NCBI GenBank assembly: GCA_965221845.1 | Contig: OZ244919.1 | Span: 1,426,001 to 1,490,000, forward strand | Source of the DNA: JAJEFO01 sp965221845 | GTDB lineage: Bacteria; Pseudomonadota; Alphaproteobacteria; Rhodobacterales; Rhodobacteraceae | Direction of reading: 5' to 3' | Length of the DNA stretch: 64,000 nt | Made by a program: the position numbers and the translations under genes | Notes under the pieces: model-generated | Databases searched by the model: none | What the model was told of the DNA's origin: nothing | What the model saw: only the letters and a program-made list of their open reading frames with translations | Shown here: piece by piece, positions 10,501-19,060 of the stretch | How positions within the stretch are numbered: the first letter of the stretch is position 1 | Layout: each line of letters starts with the position of its first letter

Positions 10501-10985
10501 GGCCTTTCCAGCTTGCGCCGAAAGTCCTCCGCGCTGTCCGCAAGCCGGAAGGTCTCCAGCTTCGCCGGGCGGCCCGCCGCGTCCTCGCCCAGCAGCACGA
10601 AATCGCGCGTGCTGGTCACAAGCACAAGCCTGTAGCGTGCCCAGTAACGGCTGACCTGGTCGCCCGCCGCCGTCAGCCAGGCATCGTCGTCGGCCGCCTT
10701 CGCCTCGACGATGCCACGTTCCGGCATCCGGCCTCCTCGCGGCCTTCCCCGCTGCACCTGGTTCGCCGCGTAGAGGCCGAAGTCGGGATGGCCCGCGCCC
10801 TGGTCCGCAAGCTCGCCGACGCAGAACACCTTCGGCCTGAGCGTCGCGCCGACGGCGTTCAGCAGGTTCGCGAGCGGCCCGTAGCCCGACCTCTCCCCGG
10901 TCGCGCCGCCGGACGCGCGCACTCGTCCAAGGTCAGTGAAGTACTCCTCAACCGCCGCCAGCAACCTTGCGTTCGTTCTCGCCAT
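7587..10985 (-). CDS. Single-chain restriction-modification enzyme, type ISP/IIG-like (N6-adenine methyltransferase)
   Basis: 1132 residues from the ATG at 10985; a longer frame to 11045 lacks family-like sequence. A PD-(D/E)xK nuclease signature is visible at the N-terminus (D68 in HPDFG, E94 and K96 in IVEAK). Methyltransferase motif I (VLDPCCGTGAYLAEVL, about residue 400) and motif IV NPPYN (about residue 524) follow. The C-terminal 550 residues resemble the target-recognition part of type ISP enzymes. No helicase/translocase motifs were seen, so it is shorter than full type ISP proteins and may act like a type IIG enzyme. It has no separate methylase or specificity partner nearby. The enzyme is expected to restrict unmodified foreign DNA and protect the host. 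Confidence 0.82.
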   Translation of the reverse strand: MARTNARLLAAVEEYFTDLGRVRASGGATGERSGYGPLANLLNAVGATLRPKVFCVGELADQGAGHPDFGLYAANQVQRGRPRGGRMPERGIVEAKAADDDAWLTAAGDQVSRYWARYRLVLVTSTRDFVLLGEDAAGRPAKLETFRLADSAEDFRRKLERPRAFARAAGPGLGEYLARALSHRATLAEPKDLAWLLASYARDGLARVEAAGDAPALATVRAALEDALGVRFEGDRGARFFRSTLVQTLFYGVFSAWVLWARDRRTGAGPLFDGAPASSRFDWRTAVWHLRAPVLAALFQQLSQPGRLQPLGLVEVLDWTAAALERVDRETFFSRFNEGEAVPYFYEPFLEAFDPELRRQLGVWYTPAEVVRYMVARADHALKADLAIPEGLAAENVYVLDPCCGTGAYLAEVLRRIAANLEGQGLGALAGAQVRQAAKERVFGFEIMPAPFVIAHLQVGLTMQGLDAPLAEDGTERAGVFLTNALTGWEPRATRPLPFPELDEERDRAERVKQDRPILVVIGNPPYNGFAGMAVEEERALSEAYRATKRVRRPEGQGLNDLYVRFFRMAERRIAEKTGQGVVCFISNYSWLDGLSFTGMRERCLEAFDVIRIDCLNGDRYKTGKVAPDGTPDPSIFSTEGDPAGIQVGTAIATLVRRKAHRPAGRVSFRHLWGRAKRAELAATAEAAPGALYEELTPDLQLGLPFVRMAASPDWSGWPSLPDLFPVFFPGVKTSRNGFLVDTDLDRLKARIADYFDPALGHGEIERRYPAAMRETARFAARAVRETLLKRGGPDEAGFVRHAYRPFDSRWLYWEKDTKLLDEKRAEYRRQTFEGNVWIEARERDAREDYSRGTPVRHLADNFGNGLSSFFPARLRDDDLAGNGGGASRANLTEAAQGYLKRLGLGVDDLFHHVLATLHDPAYREANAGALRTGWPRIPLPGWPGNGDGGAASALADSAARGRELAALLDPDTPVPGVTLAPLRPEIAAIAVPATASGRNMAGGDFAVTAAWGHHGRDDAVMPGKGRAVRREFSRAERATTGDAFHCPDCGTFDVFLNGEAFWRNVPAAVWNYRLGGYQVLKKWLSYRERDVLGRPLRPDEVLHFSETARRIGAVLLLARPGSPDSARPADS

Positions 10986-11281
10986 CAGTCCCGTTCTGAT
11001 CAAGCCTCGCCCAGTGTGCAAGCATTCTTGCAGATTGATCAGCAATTCCCGCTAGCGCGACCGCATGGCAACAAGCGGCTTTCCACGGGGGAAGTCATTG
11101 GAAACATGCCTTGAACAGGACCCTGCATCGGGCTGGAAATGTGAGGAACCGGCACTGAAAGTCCACGAAAAACCATTTCGCGGCGCCTTGTAACAGTATG
11201 ATAATAAATAAGATAATTGTCTGCCGGGAATTGCTGCAGATTGATCGCTGGCAGCGCTTGCGCGACGCCGGATCGTGCGCG

Positions 11282-11594
11282 CAACGCCCGCACGCCGTTC
11301 GGCAGCGGTTCGGTCGCGGCGCGCCTGCGCAGCAGGCCCGCAGGCAGCCTGCATGCGAAGCCAGTGACCGGCGGCGCCCCGGCCGACACCCTCCAGCGCC
11401 AGCGCCATGTTCGCCGACACGCCCGCCTCGTTCAGCGGGCGCGGCAGCGGGCCGCGCTCGCAGCCGGGACGCGGCGCCGTCCCGGTCACGTTCCAGACCA
11501 CGCCTTCCATGCCTTCGCGAGTCAGTCCGCCCAGATGCGACGGAGGCGGCATCGGCCCGACGCGTTCGCCTGAAATGCCGTTCATGGCCGGCAT
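11282..11594 (-). pseudogene. higA: Decayed HigA-type antitoxin
   Basis: The frame MPPPSHLGGLTREGMEG, then GCERG, then AGVSANMALALEGVG and HWLRMQAA, matches the HigA/VapI antitoxin pattern step by step. The expected helix-turn-helix residues are replaced by several prolines (GTAPRPGCERGPLPRPLN), which should break the DNA-binding helices, and the family stop is lost, so the frame runs on to 11052. Lies directly after the higB remnant, in the usual higB-higA order. Probably non-functional. Confidence 0.65.
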
Positions 11595-11603
11595 TCCCTC
11601 CGG

Positions 11604-11759
11604 TCAGTGACAGCCGATCAGGCGCACGTCCACCGCCTCGCCGTCCTCGAAGCGGAACGCCAAATGCCAGTTGCCGGAGACGCGAACGCTCCGCTGGACC
11701 GCAAGGTCGCCTTTCAGCGAATGAAGCCGGGACAGGATGCGCCGCAGCGGTGGCACGAG
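11604..11759 (-). pseudogene. higB: HigB/RelE toxin, C-terminal remnant
   Basis: The reverse strand reads VPPLRRILSRLHSLKGDLA, then SVRVSGNWHLAFRFEDGEAVDV, ending LIGCH-stop. This is the C-terminal half of the HigB/RelE mRNA-interferase fold. The N-terminal half is absent; upstream the sequence runs into the left end of an IS30 copy within 200 bp. The stop lies 10 bp before the higA start. Confidence 0.72.
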
Positions 11760-11946
11760 AGCGGCGGGCAGCCGCGGTGACGCTGATCGCAGCTTGATGC
11801 GCGCCGGCAGGCCCAGCCAGGAGGCCGACAGGCGGTTGGGGCTTCATCGGCATGATCCGATTCGCCCTGCGACGGTCGGCAAGTTCCGTCTCCGCGACGC
11901 CGCTGGCCGCCGGGGCGGAAGGGTCCTGCGAGGAATTCCCCGCCGC

Positions 11947-13247
11947 TTCCACTCCGAAGTGCAACATCAGCCAGCGAGGGGCGAAGCCCGAGCGGCGGCG
12001 GTCCCTTCACCGGGAGGCGTAGCCAGTCTTCCGGGGCGGTGCAAGCCCTGCCGGGCGCTGTCCGCGGCCCGCCGGACGCAGGGAGGGCGGAGCCCGACCG
12101 GAGGACGGCGGGCCGCGGACAGCGCGCATCTCCCCTCGGAGCCGCCCCCGGCGGCCCCGGAAGGCCACCTCAGGGCGGCTGCGCCCGGGTAGGAAGGCCT
12201 CGGACGGGGTGAGGTAGCCCAGCGCCTTGCGCGGCCGCGCGTTGAGGCGGTCCTGGACGGCCTGCACCTCTGCGTCCGTCACCTTGCGGAAGTCCGTGCC
12301 CTTCGGGAACCACTCCCGCACCAGCCCGTTCACGTGCTCGTTCAGGCCGCGCTCCCAGGAGTGGTACGGGCGCGCGAAGAAGAACCCCGCGCCCAGCGCC
12401 TCGGCCACCCTGGCATGGCCCGCGAACTCCTTGCCGTTGTCCGCGGTGACCGTGTGCACGGGGAGAGGGCCCAGCATGCCGGTCATGGCCGAGCCGACCG
12501 CGTCCGCCGTCTTCCTCTCGACCCTTTCGAGCAGCGTGTACTTGGACGCCCTGTCCACCAGGGAGACAAGCGCGCCGCCGGTGCCCTTGCCGTTGATTCG
12601 TGTCCGCCTCCCGGTCGCCGACCCGTTCCTTCGCCTCCACGACGTCCGGGCGCTCGGAGATGTCCACCCGGCCCGGGATGCGGCCGCGGCCCGCGTGGGC
12701 CCCGCCCTTCCAGTTCGGCTTCTTCCCGCGGCGGCGGAGATGCCGCCAGAGACCGCCGCCGGCCTTCCGGTCGGCGTGGATGCGCTCGTAGATCCACTGA
12801 CGCCCCGCCATCGGCTCGCCCTCCTTGCGGAGGCGCCCGCTGACCTGCTCGGGGCTCCAGCCCTCGGCCAGCCGCTCCTCCGCCATGCGCCACAGCTCCG
12901 GCGTCATCTTGCGCGCCACCGACGAGGCCGCGCTGCGGCGCCTGTCCGCCTTGCGCTGGGCTTGCTTGTGGCGGTAGCCGCGCCTGCCGGAGTTGCGCCG
13001 CACCTCGCGCCAGACCGTCGTGCGGTCGCGGCCGAGCTGGCGGGCGATCGCCGGGCCGGAAAGCCCGCTTTTCCTCAGGGCGTGGATCTGGCAGCGTTCC
13101 GCATAGGTCAGGTGGCGATGGCCCTCGGGCATGACAGTCTCCTTCTCGCAACGAAGGAACTGTCGCCGCCGCCTGGCCGATTCGCAACATCATGTGTCGC
13201 CGAACGACCAGGAACACTGCATCAGGTGTTGCACTTCAGAGTGGAAC
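11947..13247. mobile_element. IS30-family insertion sequence, copy 1
   Basis: Inverted ends TTCCACTCCGAAGTGCAACA (from 11948) and TGTTGCACTTCAGAGTGGAA (to 13246) bound the copy. The same ends and internal sequence recur at 42788 and 43604, and a right-end scar is at 52475-52516. The sub-terminal right end (gaccaggaacactgcatcag) differs from copy 3 but matches the 52.5-kb scar. Confidence 0.85.
12007..13132 (-). pseudogene. IS30-family transposase, frameshifted
   Basis: The N-terminal part starts MPEGHRHLTYAERCQIHALR with an IS30 HTH (SGPAIARQLGRDRTTVWREV). It reads GDREADT and then leaves the family frame near 12595. The C-terminal half continues in the +1 frame (NGKGTGGALVSLVDRAS, then TADNGKEF and SWERGLNEHVNG, carrying the second Asp and the Glu of the DDE triad). 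The same break at the same place occurs in all three IS30 copies in this window. It is either inherited inactivation or an unusual recoding site; no classical slippery heptamer is present. Confidence 0.8.
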
Positions 13248-13423
13248 GGGGCCCCGCTTGACGGAACTTCATCCTGACAATTTCCCGTCCGCTTCGCGCA
13301 AACCTCTGGCAAGGCTGGGCTTTTCCGCGCCAGTGCAGGGGTTTGCATTGGATTTATGTTGCCATGTAACTGCGCGCATTCTGTGTTGACATCTCCTTTT
13401 CATGCCATATGATGGCCTGAAAC

Positions 13424-15217
13424 GTGTTGCCATGTAAGGATCCGGCCCGTGGCCCTCAGCGTCGACGTCATCCCCAACCGTTCCTCCCCGCCCGCCATCC
13501 TGCTGCGCGAGGCCTGGCGCGAGGGAAAGCGCATCCGCAGGCGGACCGTCGCCAACCTGTCGAGGATGCCGCCCGCCCTCGTCGACGCCGTCCGCGCCGC
13601 CCTCGCGGGCGGGGTGACGTTCCCGTCGCCGGACGCGGCCGTCGCCATCCGCCGCTCGCTGCCCCACGGGCACGTGGCCGCCGCGCCGGGGACGATGGGG
13701 CGGCTCGGGCTGGTGCGGATCCTGGGCCGGAGGGCGGAGCGGAACCGCGACCTCGCGCTCGCCGCGGTCGTGGCGCGGGTCGTCGACCCCGCCTCAAAGC
13801 TCGCCACCGCCAGGGCGCTGGATCCGGAGACGGCGACGACGAGCCTCGGGACCCTGCTGGGGCTCGGCCCCGTCACCGGCAACGAGATGCTCTCCATGCT
13901 CGACTGGCTGCTGAAACGCCAGCCCTGGATCGAGCGGAGCCTCGCGAACCGGCACCTCAGGGGCGGGAACACGCTGATCCTGTACGATGTCTCGTCGAGC
14001 TGCCTGGAGGGGCGCTGCTGCCCGCTCGCGGCGTTCGGCCACAACAGGGACGGCAAGAAAGGCAAGCGGCAGGTCACCTACGGGCTTCTGTGCGCAGCGG
14101 ACGGCTGCCCGGTGGCCGTGGAGGTGTTCGCGGGCAACGCGTCCGATCCCTCCACCGTCCCAGGCCAGGTGGACAGGGTCCGCGGGCGCTTCGGCGTCGA
14201 ACGGGTGGCGCTGGTCGGCGACAGGGGCATGCTGACGACGGCGCGCATCCGTGCGGACCTGGAGCCGGCGGGTCTCGACTGGATATCGGCCCTGAGGACC
14301 GCGGACATCCGCAGGCTGCTCAGGGAGGGCCCGGACGGCGCGCCCGCCCCGCTCGTGCCCGAGGCGCTCGTCCCCGACGCGGTGGCGGAGGTCACGGGCC
14401 CGGACTTTCCCGGCGAGCGGCTCATGGTCTGCCTCAACCCGCGGCTCCGCGGGGAGAGGCGCCGGAAGCGGGAGGACCTGCTCAGGGCCACCGAGGAGAC
14501 GCTCGCCGGCATCGCCGCCGCGGCCGCGCGCCGGAAACCGGGGCCGGCGAACCGGGACCGGACCCTCAGGGCCCTGGGGCGGGAGGCCAACCGGCGCAGG
14601 GTCGGGAAGCACTTCGACGTCGAGGTGCGCGACGCGGGCATGGACTGGGCGCGCAACGCCGGCAGGATCGAGGCCGAGGCCAGGCTCGACGGGATCTACG
14701 TCATCCGCACCAGCCTCGGCGCGGAGGCCATGGGGACGGAGGCGGCGGTCGACGCCTACAAGTCGCTCGCGGGCGTGGAGCGCGCGTTCCGGAACGCGAA
14801 GACCGACCTGCGGATCCGTCCCGTGCACGTGTACTCCGAGGACCATGTCCGGGCCCACGTGTTCCTCTGCATGCTCGCCTGCCACCTGGAATGGCACATG
14901 CGCCGCCGCCTCGCGCCGATCCTCTTCGAGGACGACGACCGCGGGGCGGCGCGGGCGCGGCGGAACTCGCCGGTGGAGCCCGCGAGGGTCTCGGAGAGCG
15001 CCAGGGCCAAGGCGGCGCGCAGGCGCACGCCCGACGGGCTTCCGGTCCACAGCCTGCGCACGCTGCTCGCCGACCTCGGCACGCTGACGCTGAACGAGGT
15101 GACGCTGCCGGGCGCTCCGGACCACGCCTTCCCGCTTCTCGCCACGCCGACGGAGCCGCAGCGCCGGGCCTTCGAACTTCTGGACATCGACCCCGCCCGA
15201 GGGATGTTGCCATGTAA
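13424..15217. mobile_element. IS1634-type insertion sequence with repeated TGTTGCCATGTAA motif
   Basis: The transposase gene is flanked by the 13-bp string TGTTGCCATGTAA in the same orientation at both sides (13425-13437 and 15205-15217). A third copy lies outside at 13357-13369. The repeats are direct rather than inverted, so the exact ends are uncertain. The right copy contains the transposase's last codons. Confidence 0.6.
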
Positions 15218-15221
15218 GTGA
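13449..15221 (+). CDS. IS1634/IS4-type transposase
   Basis: 590 residues without interruption. The DDE core is visible: ILYDVSSSCLEG with the first Asp, ALVGDRGMLT with the second Asp, and the Y-(2)-R-(3)-E-(6)-K-type signature region VDAYKSLAGVERAFRNAKTD near residue 435. The C-terminal part AHVFLCMLACHLEWHMR is typical of the IS1634 group. One of the few transposases in the window that looks intact and could be active. Confidence 0.85.
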   Translation: MALSVDVIPNRSSPPAILLREAWREGKRIRRRTVANLSRMPPALVDAVRAALAGGVTFPSPDAAVAIRRSLPHGHVAAAPGTMGRLGLVRILGRRAERNRDLALAAVVARVVDPASKLATARALDPETATTSLGTLLGLGPVTGNEMLSMLDWLLKRQPWIERSLANRHLRGGNTLILYDVSSSCLEGRCCPLAAFGHNRDGKKGKRQVTYGLLCAADGCPVAVEVFAGNASDPSTVPGQVDRVRGRFGVERVALVGDRGMLTTARIRADLEPAGLDWISALRTADIRRLLREGPDGAPAPLVPEALVPDAVAEVTGPDFPGERLMVCLNPRLRGERRRKREDLLRATEETLAGIAAAAARRKPGPANRDRTLRALGREANRRRVGKHFDVEVRDAGMDWARNAGRIEAEARLDGIYVIRTSLGAEAMGTEAAVDAYKSLAGVERAFRNAKTDLRIRPVHVYSEDHVRAHVFLCMLACHLEWHMRRRLAPILFEDDDRGAARARRNSPVEPARVSESARAKAARRRTPDGLPVHSLRTLLADLGTLTLNEVTLPGAPDHAFPLLATPTEPQRRAFELLDIDPARGMLPCK

Positions 15222-15300
15222 CAGGTTCAAAACCCCGGAATCCGCCTCCGGGTCCTTGAATCGTTGGGGATTCCCGTTTGAAACCTAAATGAAGTTCCGG

Positions 15301-16485
15301 CTAGACTCCCACGTCGATGATGGCCTGCGCCAGCACCGGCACAGTGGCGGAGTTCAGCCCGGCCAGGTTTATCCGGCTGTCTCCAGCCATGTAGATCCCG
15401 TGTATTTCGCGCAGTTCCAGCACCTGCTCGGGCGTCGCGCCGATGCGGGAGAACATGCCCCGATGCCGCGTGATGAAGTCGAAGCGCTCCGAGTTCGACC
15501 TCATGCGCAGTTCGCCGGCCAGCTGCTCGCGAAGCCCCAGCATGCCGACGCGCATGTCCTCGAGCTCCGTCTGCCAGTCGGCGCGCAGGCCGGGATCGTC
15601 GAGAACCGTCTGCACCACCCGCGCTCCGTGATCCGGCGGGAAGGAGAAGTTCTGCCTGTTCAGGTATGCCAGCGTGGCCTGGACCCGGGGCCTCGAAGCC
15701 GCATCCGGCGCGACAGCCATCAGGACGCCGGCCCGCTCGCGGTACACGCCGAAGTTCTTCGAGCAGCTCGCCGCGACCAGCATCTCCGGCATCCGCGACG
15801 CAAGCAGGCGCGTGCCGAAGGCGTCCTCGTCCAGGCCGTCGCCGAACCCCTGGTAAGCGATGTCCACGAACGGAACGGCGCCCGTCCCGGCCAGGCGCTC
15901 CGCCAAGGCTTCCCATTGACCGGCCGTCAGGTCCGCGCCGGTCGGATTGTGGCAGCAGCCGTGCAGCAGCACCACGTCGCCCTTCCCCGCGCCCTCCAGG
16001 TCCGCGATCATCCCGTCAAAGTCCACGTCGCGCGTGGCGCTGTCGAAATACCGGTACTCGCGCATCCGGACGCCCATGTGCCTGGCGATCGTGAGGTGGT
16101 TCGGCCAGGTCGGCGCGGGCATCCATGCGGTCGCGGCGCGATCCGCTTGCCGCATCAGCTCGATCCCCTGGCGGATCGCGCCGGTGCCGCCGGGCGCGGC
16201 CGCAACGGCAACGCGACCCGCGTCAACGCTGCCTTTCAGGAGAAGGTCGCGCATGGCGCCGCAAAAGGCCGGATCGCCGCCGAGGCTGGTGTACGCCTTC
16301 GTCTCCTGCGCCTCGACCAGACGGCGCTCCGCCGCCTTGACCGCCCTCATGACCGGCGTCGCGCCTGCCGCGTTCCTGTAGACGCCGACGCCGAGGTCGA
16401 TCCTGTCGGCCCGCGGATCGTCCCGGAACAGCTGCATGAGCTCGAGAATCCTGTCGGGGGGCTGCGGCGTCAGGTCGGTCAGCAT
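15301..16485 (-). CDS. Aromatic amino acid / aspartate aminotransferase (class I, subgroup Ia-beta)
   Basis: 394 residues of the TyrB/AspC type: N-terminus PPDRILELMQLFRDDPRADR and DLGVGVYRN. The PLP-binding lysine lies in AASCSKNFGVYRERAG (about residue 247) and CCHNPTGADLT is the Asn/Pro loop. It transfers amino groups between aromatic or dicarboxylic amino acids and 2-oxoglutarate in the cytoplasm. It ends 9 bp from the downstream end of the acetyltransferase gene and shares its orientation. Substrate preference (tyrosine versus aspartate) cannot be settled from sequence alone. Confidence 0.88.
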   Translation of the reverse strand: MLTDLTPQPPDRILELMQLFRDDPRADRIDLGVGVYRNAAGATPVMRAVKAAERRLVEAQETKAYTSLGGDPAFCGAMRDLLLKGSVDAGRVAVAAAPGGTGAIRQGIELMRQADRAATAWMPAPTWPNHLTIARHMGVRMREYRYFDSATRDVDFDGMIADLEGAGKGDVVLLHGCCHNPTGADLTAGQWEALAERLAGTGAVPFVDIAYQGFGDGLDEDAFGTRLLASRMPEMLVAASCSKNFGVYRERAGVLMAVAPDAASRPRVQATLAYLNRQNFSFPPDHGARVVQTVLDDPGLRADWQTELEDMRVGMLGLREQLAGELRMRSNSERFDFITRHRGMFSRIGATPEQVLELREIHGIYMAGDSRINLAGLNSATVPVLAQAIIDVGV

Positions 16486-16494
16486 GGCGTGTCC

Positions 16495-17064
16495 TCAGTC
16501 GGGGATCCGCGAGGGATCCCGGTCGCGGGTCAGGCGGCGGACGCGCCTTTCCCTGCGCACCGGCGTGAATCCGCCTTTCTGGTACAGGGCAAGGGCGCGG
16601 GGATGGTCGAGCGTGCAGGTGGACACCGTGAGCCTGGCTGCGCCCTTGCGCTCCCATGCCGTCAGCACGGCCGTCTTGAGCAGCCAGCTCCCGAGACCCT
16701 TTCCGATGGATTCCGGCACGATCCCGAAATAGGCGAGATCGCAGACTCCCCGGCCCCTGTCCTCAAGCATGAAGAATCCCTGCGGCCAGCCCCTCTCGAA
16801 CAGGGTGTAGAGGGACATCCTGTCCGCGGAAAGCCACTCCTCGAGCCGCGCGCGCTCCCACGCGTGGATGTCTTCCCACGCATAGTCCCGCCCGACCGCG
16901 TCATAGAGCGCCAGGAACCACCAGACCGGCGGATCCTCCGACTTCAGGAGCGCGGCCCCGGAAGAGGCCGGCGGCAGGCGCGGCCAGCCATGGTCCGGGC
17001 GCGACGCCATCTCGAGATGGGTGATCGTGCAGGAAACCCGCGCGCCGGCCTTCTGGACGCTCAT
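16495..17064 (-). CDS. GNAT-family N-acetyltransferase
   Basis: 189 residues starting MSVQKAGARV. The acetyl-CoA-binding region LAYFGIVPESIGKGLGSWLL carries the Q/RxxGxG/A-like loop (IGKGLG) and LYQKGGF is the usual C-terminal motif. A longer frame upstream overlaps sseA and is unlikely. The ATG at 17064 overlaps the sseA stop as ATGA, so the two genes are probably co-transcribed. The substrate is unknown. Confidence 0.82.
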   Translation of the reverse strand: MSVQKAGARVSCTITHLEMASRPDHGWPRLPPASSGAALLKSEDPPVWWFLALYDAVGRDYAWEDIHAWERARLEEWLSADRMSLYTLFERGWPQGFFMLEDRGRGVCDLAYFGIVPESIGKGLGSWLLKTAVLTAWERKGAARLTVSTCTLDHPRALALYQKGGFTPVRRERRVRRLTRDRDPSRIPD

Positions 17065-17909
17065 CCCGTCGCCGCTTCCAGGTCGTCGCGCATGCCCCAT
17101 TCGGCCCACGAGCCGTCGTAGAGGGCGTGATGCCGGTGTCCGATCCGCTCGAGCCCGAGATTGAGGATCGCGGCCGTCACGCCGGACCCGCAGGTGGTGA
17201 TGACCGGCCTGGACAGGTCCGCGCCGGCGCCCTCGAACACGGCCCTCAGCTCCGAAACGGGCTTCATCGTGCCGTCCCCGTTGAGCAGCGTCCGGTAATG
17301 GACGCAGGTCGAGCCGGGAACATGGCCCGGACGCAGGCCCTCGCGCGGCTCCGGCGCCTCGCCCCGGAACCGTCCGGGCGAACGGGCGTCGAGTATCTCG
17401 TGGTCATCCAGCCTGGATGCAGACGCGACCTGCGCGACGTCCTTGACGAACCGGTCCTGGCGACTGGCCGTGACGTGCCTCTCCCGCATGGCCGGCGGAG
17501 AACCCTCGACCGGCCGCCCTTCGGCCGCCCATTTGGGGAACCCGCCGTCCAGGACGGCGACGTCCGGCTTGCCCATGAGACGGAACAGCCACCATGCCCG
17601 CGCCGCGGAAAACAGCCCCGCACCGTCGTAGACCACGACCTGGTGTCCGTCGCCGACGCCCATCGCGCGCATCCTGCTCACGAACGTCTCCGGCGGCGGC
17701 GCCATGTGCGGCAGCGCGGAGCGGCGATCGCTGATTTCGTCGATGTCGAAGAAGCGCGCGCCCGGAACATGGCCCCGTCCGTATTCGGAACGCGCGTCGC
17801 GACCGGTGTCCGGCATGTGCCACGAGGCATCGAGGACCCTGATGTCCGGATCGTCGAGGTGCCGGGCCAGCCAGCCTGTCGAGACAAGGGTCCTGGGATC
17901 GTCACTCAT
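17061..17909 (-). CDS. sseA: 3-mercaptopyruvate sulfurtransferase (rhodanese)
   Basis: 282 residues from ATG 17909 (MSDDPRTLVSTGWLARHLDD); an in-frame GTG at 17927 would add six. Two rhodanese domains: the first with GHVPGARFFDIDEISD, the second carrying the catalytic loop CGSGVTAA, the form typical of mercaptopyruvate sulfurtransferase rather than thiosulfate sulfurtransferase. Moves sulfur from 3-mercaptopyruvate to thiol acceptors or cyanide. Faces the next gene divergently across about 130 bp. Confidence 0.92.
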   Translation of the reverse strand: MSDDPRTLVSTGWLARHLDDPDIRVLDASWHMPDTGRDARSEYGRGHVPGARFFDIDEISDRRSALPHMAPPPETFVSRMRAMGVGDGHQVVVYDGAGLFSAARAWWLFRLMGKPDVAVLDGGFPKWAAEGRPVEGSPPAMRERHVTASRQDRFVKDVAQVASASRLDDHEILDARSPGRFRGEAPEPREGLRPGHVPGSTCVHYRTLLNGDGTMKPVSELRAVFEGAGADLSRPVITTCGSGVTAAILNLGLERIGHRHHALYDGSWAEWGMRDDLEAATG

Positions 17910-18040
17910 TGCGGCGGGCTCGCTCACGGTGCCTGCCCGTGCTACGCCGCCGCGCCCTGCATGGCAAGCTCGCTCGCGATTGAGGCGCGCGCACCGCGTC
18001 GCTATGGTGAACGCGATCGGGAAGGAAGGGCGGCGGAAAC

Positions 18041-19036
18041 GTGACCGTGCTGGCGAGGTACAGAAGGCTCGAGGCGGAAGGCGTCTGGCGTCGCGACAGG
18101 TACCGGGAGCACCGGGACGTCATCGTGTCCGTCGGCAAGACGACCATCACGATCTCGACGCCGAGGGAGGCCGCCCTGACGCACTGGTCGCTGCCGGCGA
18201 TGGTGCGGGTCAATCCGGGCCGGATGCCGGCCCTCTACTGCCCCGAGGGGGACGCAAGCGAGACCCTCGAACTCGCCGAGGAGAGCTTCGTCGACGCTGT
18301 CGAAGAGGTGCTGGAGTCCGTTCGGCGCCGCCGCGGGCGGCCGCGGAGCGTGCGCGGCCTCGCCGCCGTTGCGCTGATGATCGCCGTTCCGGCCGGCGCG
18401 GCGCTCTGGCTGCCGGGCGCGGTCGCGCGTCACACCGCGTCGCTGCTGCCGGACGTCGCGCGCGCGTCCATCGGCATGTCGGTCCTTTCGGAAATGGGCA
18501 GGATGACGGGACCGCCGTGCGACGCGCCGTCCGGAGTTCGCGCTCTCGAACGCCTCCGGGAACGGCTGTTCGGCGCCGAAGGCGCGCAGATCGCGGTCCT
18601 GCCTGACGCGCTGCCCGGGACCGCGCACCTGCCGGGCGGGACGATCCTCGTCGCGCGCACGCTGCTCCGCGGGACGGAAGCGCCCGATGCCCTGGCGGCC
18701 CGTGTGCTCGCCGAGGATGTCCGCCGCGTCCGCGAGGATCCGCTCGGCCGGCTGCTGCATGTGGCCGGAACGAGGGCCGTGCTCGTCCTGCTCACCCGGG
18801 GCAGGCTGCCCGAGGACGCGGTGGCGCGGATGGCGGAAAGCGTCGTCGCGACCGTCCCGCCGCCCGTGCCGGCGGACGCCCTGGCCGAGCGCGTCGCCGC
18901 CGCCGGCGTGGCGCCCGGGACCTTCCCTGACGGCGCCGGGGCCCGGACGGCGGCGTCAGCCGGGGCCGCGCCCGCAGCCCTCCCCGTCCTGGGAGACGGC
19001 GACTGGATAGCGCTGCAGGGAATCTGCGAGGGCTGA
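18041..19036 (+). CDS. Unknown single-pass membrane protein
   Basis: 331 residues from a GTG start preceded by a purine-rich GGAAGGAAGGGCGG stretch. An N-terminal soluble part of about 100 residues (ARYRRLEAEGVWR, then ISVGKTTITIS-like strands) is followed by one strong hydrophobic segment (RGLAAVALMIAVPAGAALWL, about residues 104-123) and a C-terminal domain with AHLPGGTILVARTLLRG. The layout recalls membrane-anchored M48-like proteins, but no HExxH zinc motif is present, so no enzymatic role is claimed. Divergent from sseA. Confidence 0.75.
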   Translation: MTVLARYRRLEAEGVWRRDRYREHRDVIVSVGKTTITISTPREAALTHWSLPAMVRVNPGRMPALYCPEGDASETLELAEESFVDAVEEVLESVRRRRGRPRSVRGLAAVALMIAVPAGAALWLPGAVARHTASLLPDVARASIGMSVLSEMGRMTGPPCDAPSGVRALERLRERLFGAEGAQIAVLPDALPGTAHLPGGTILVARTLLRGTEAPDALAARVLAEDVRRVREDPLGRLLHVAGTRAVLVLLTRGRLPEDAVARMAESVVATVPPPVPADALAERVAAAGVAPGTFPDGAGARTAASAGAAPAALPVLGDGDWIALQGICEG

Positions 19037-19060
19037 GCCCGCCGCGCCCCGCAGGCGGAG

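Noticed and set aside
11095..11967. 290-residue minus-strand frame over the higBA region
   Set aside because: Different frame from both higA and higB signals; low-complexity Arg/Ala sequence.
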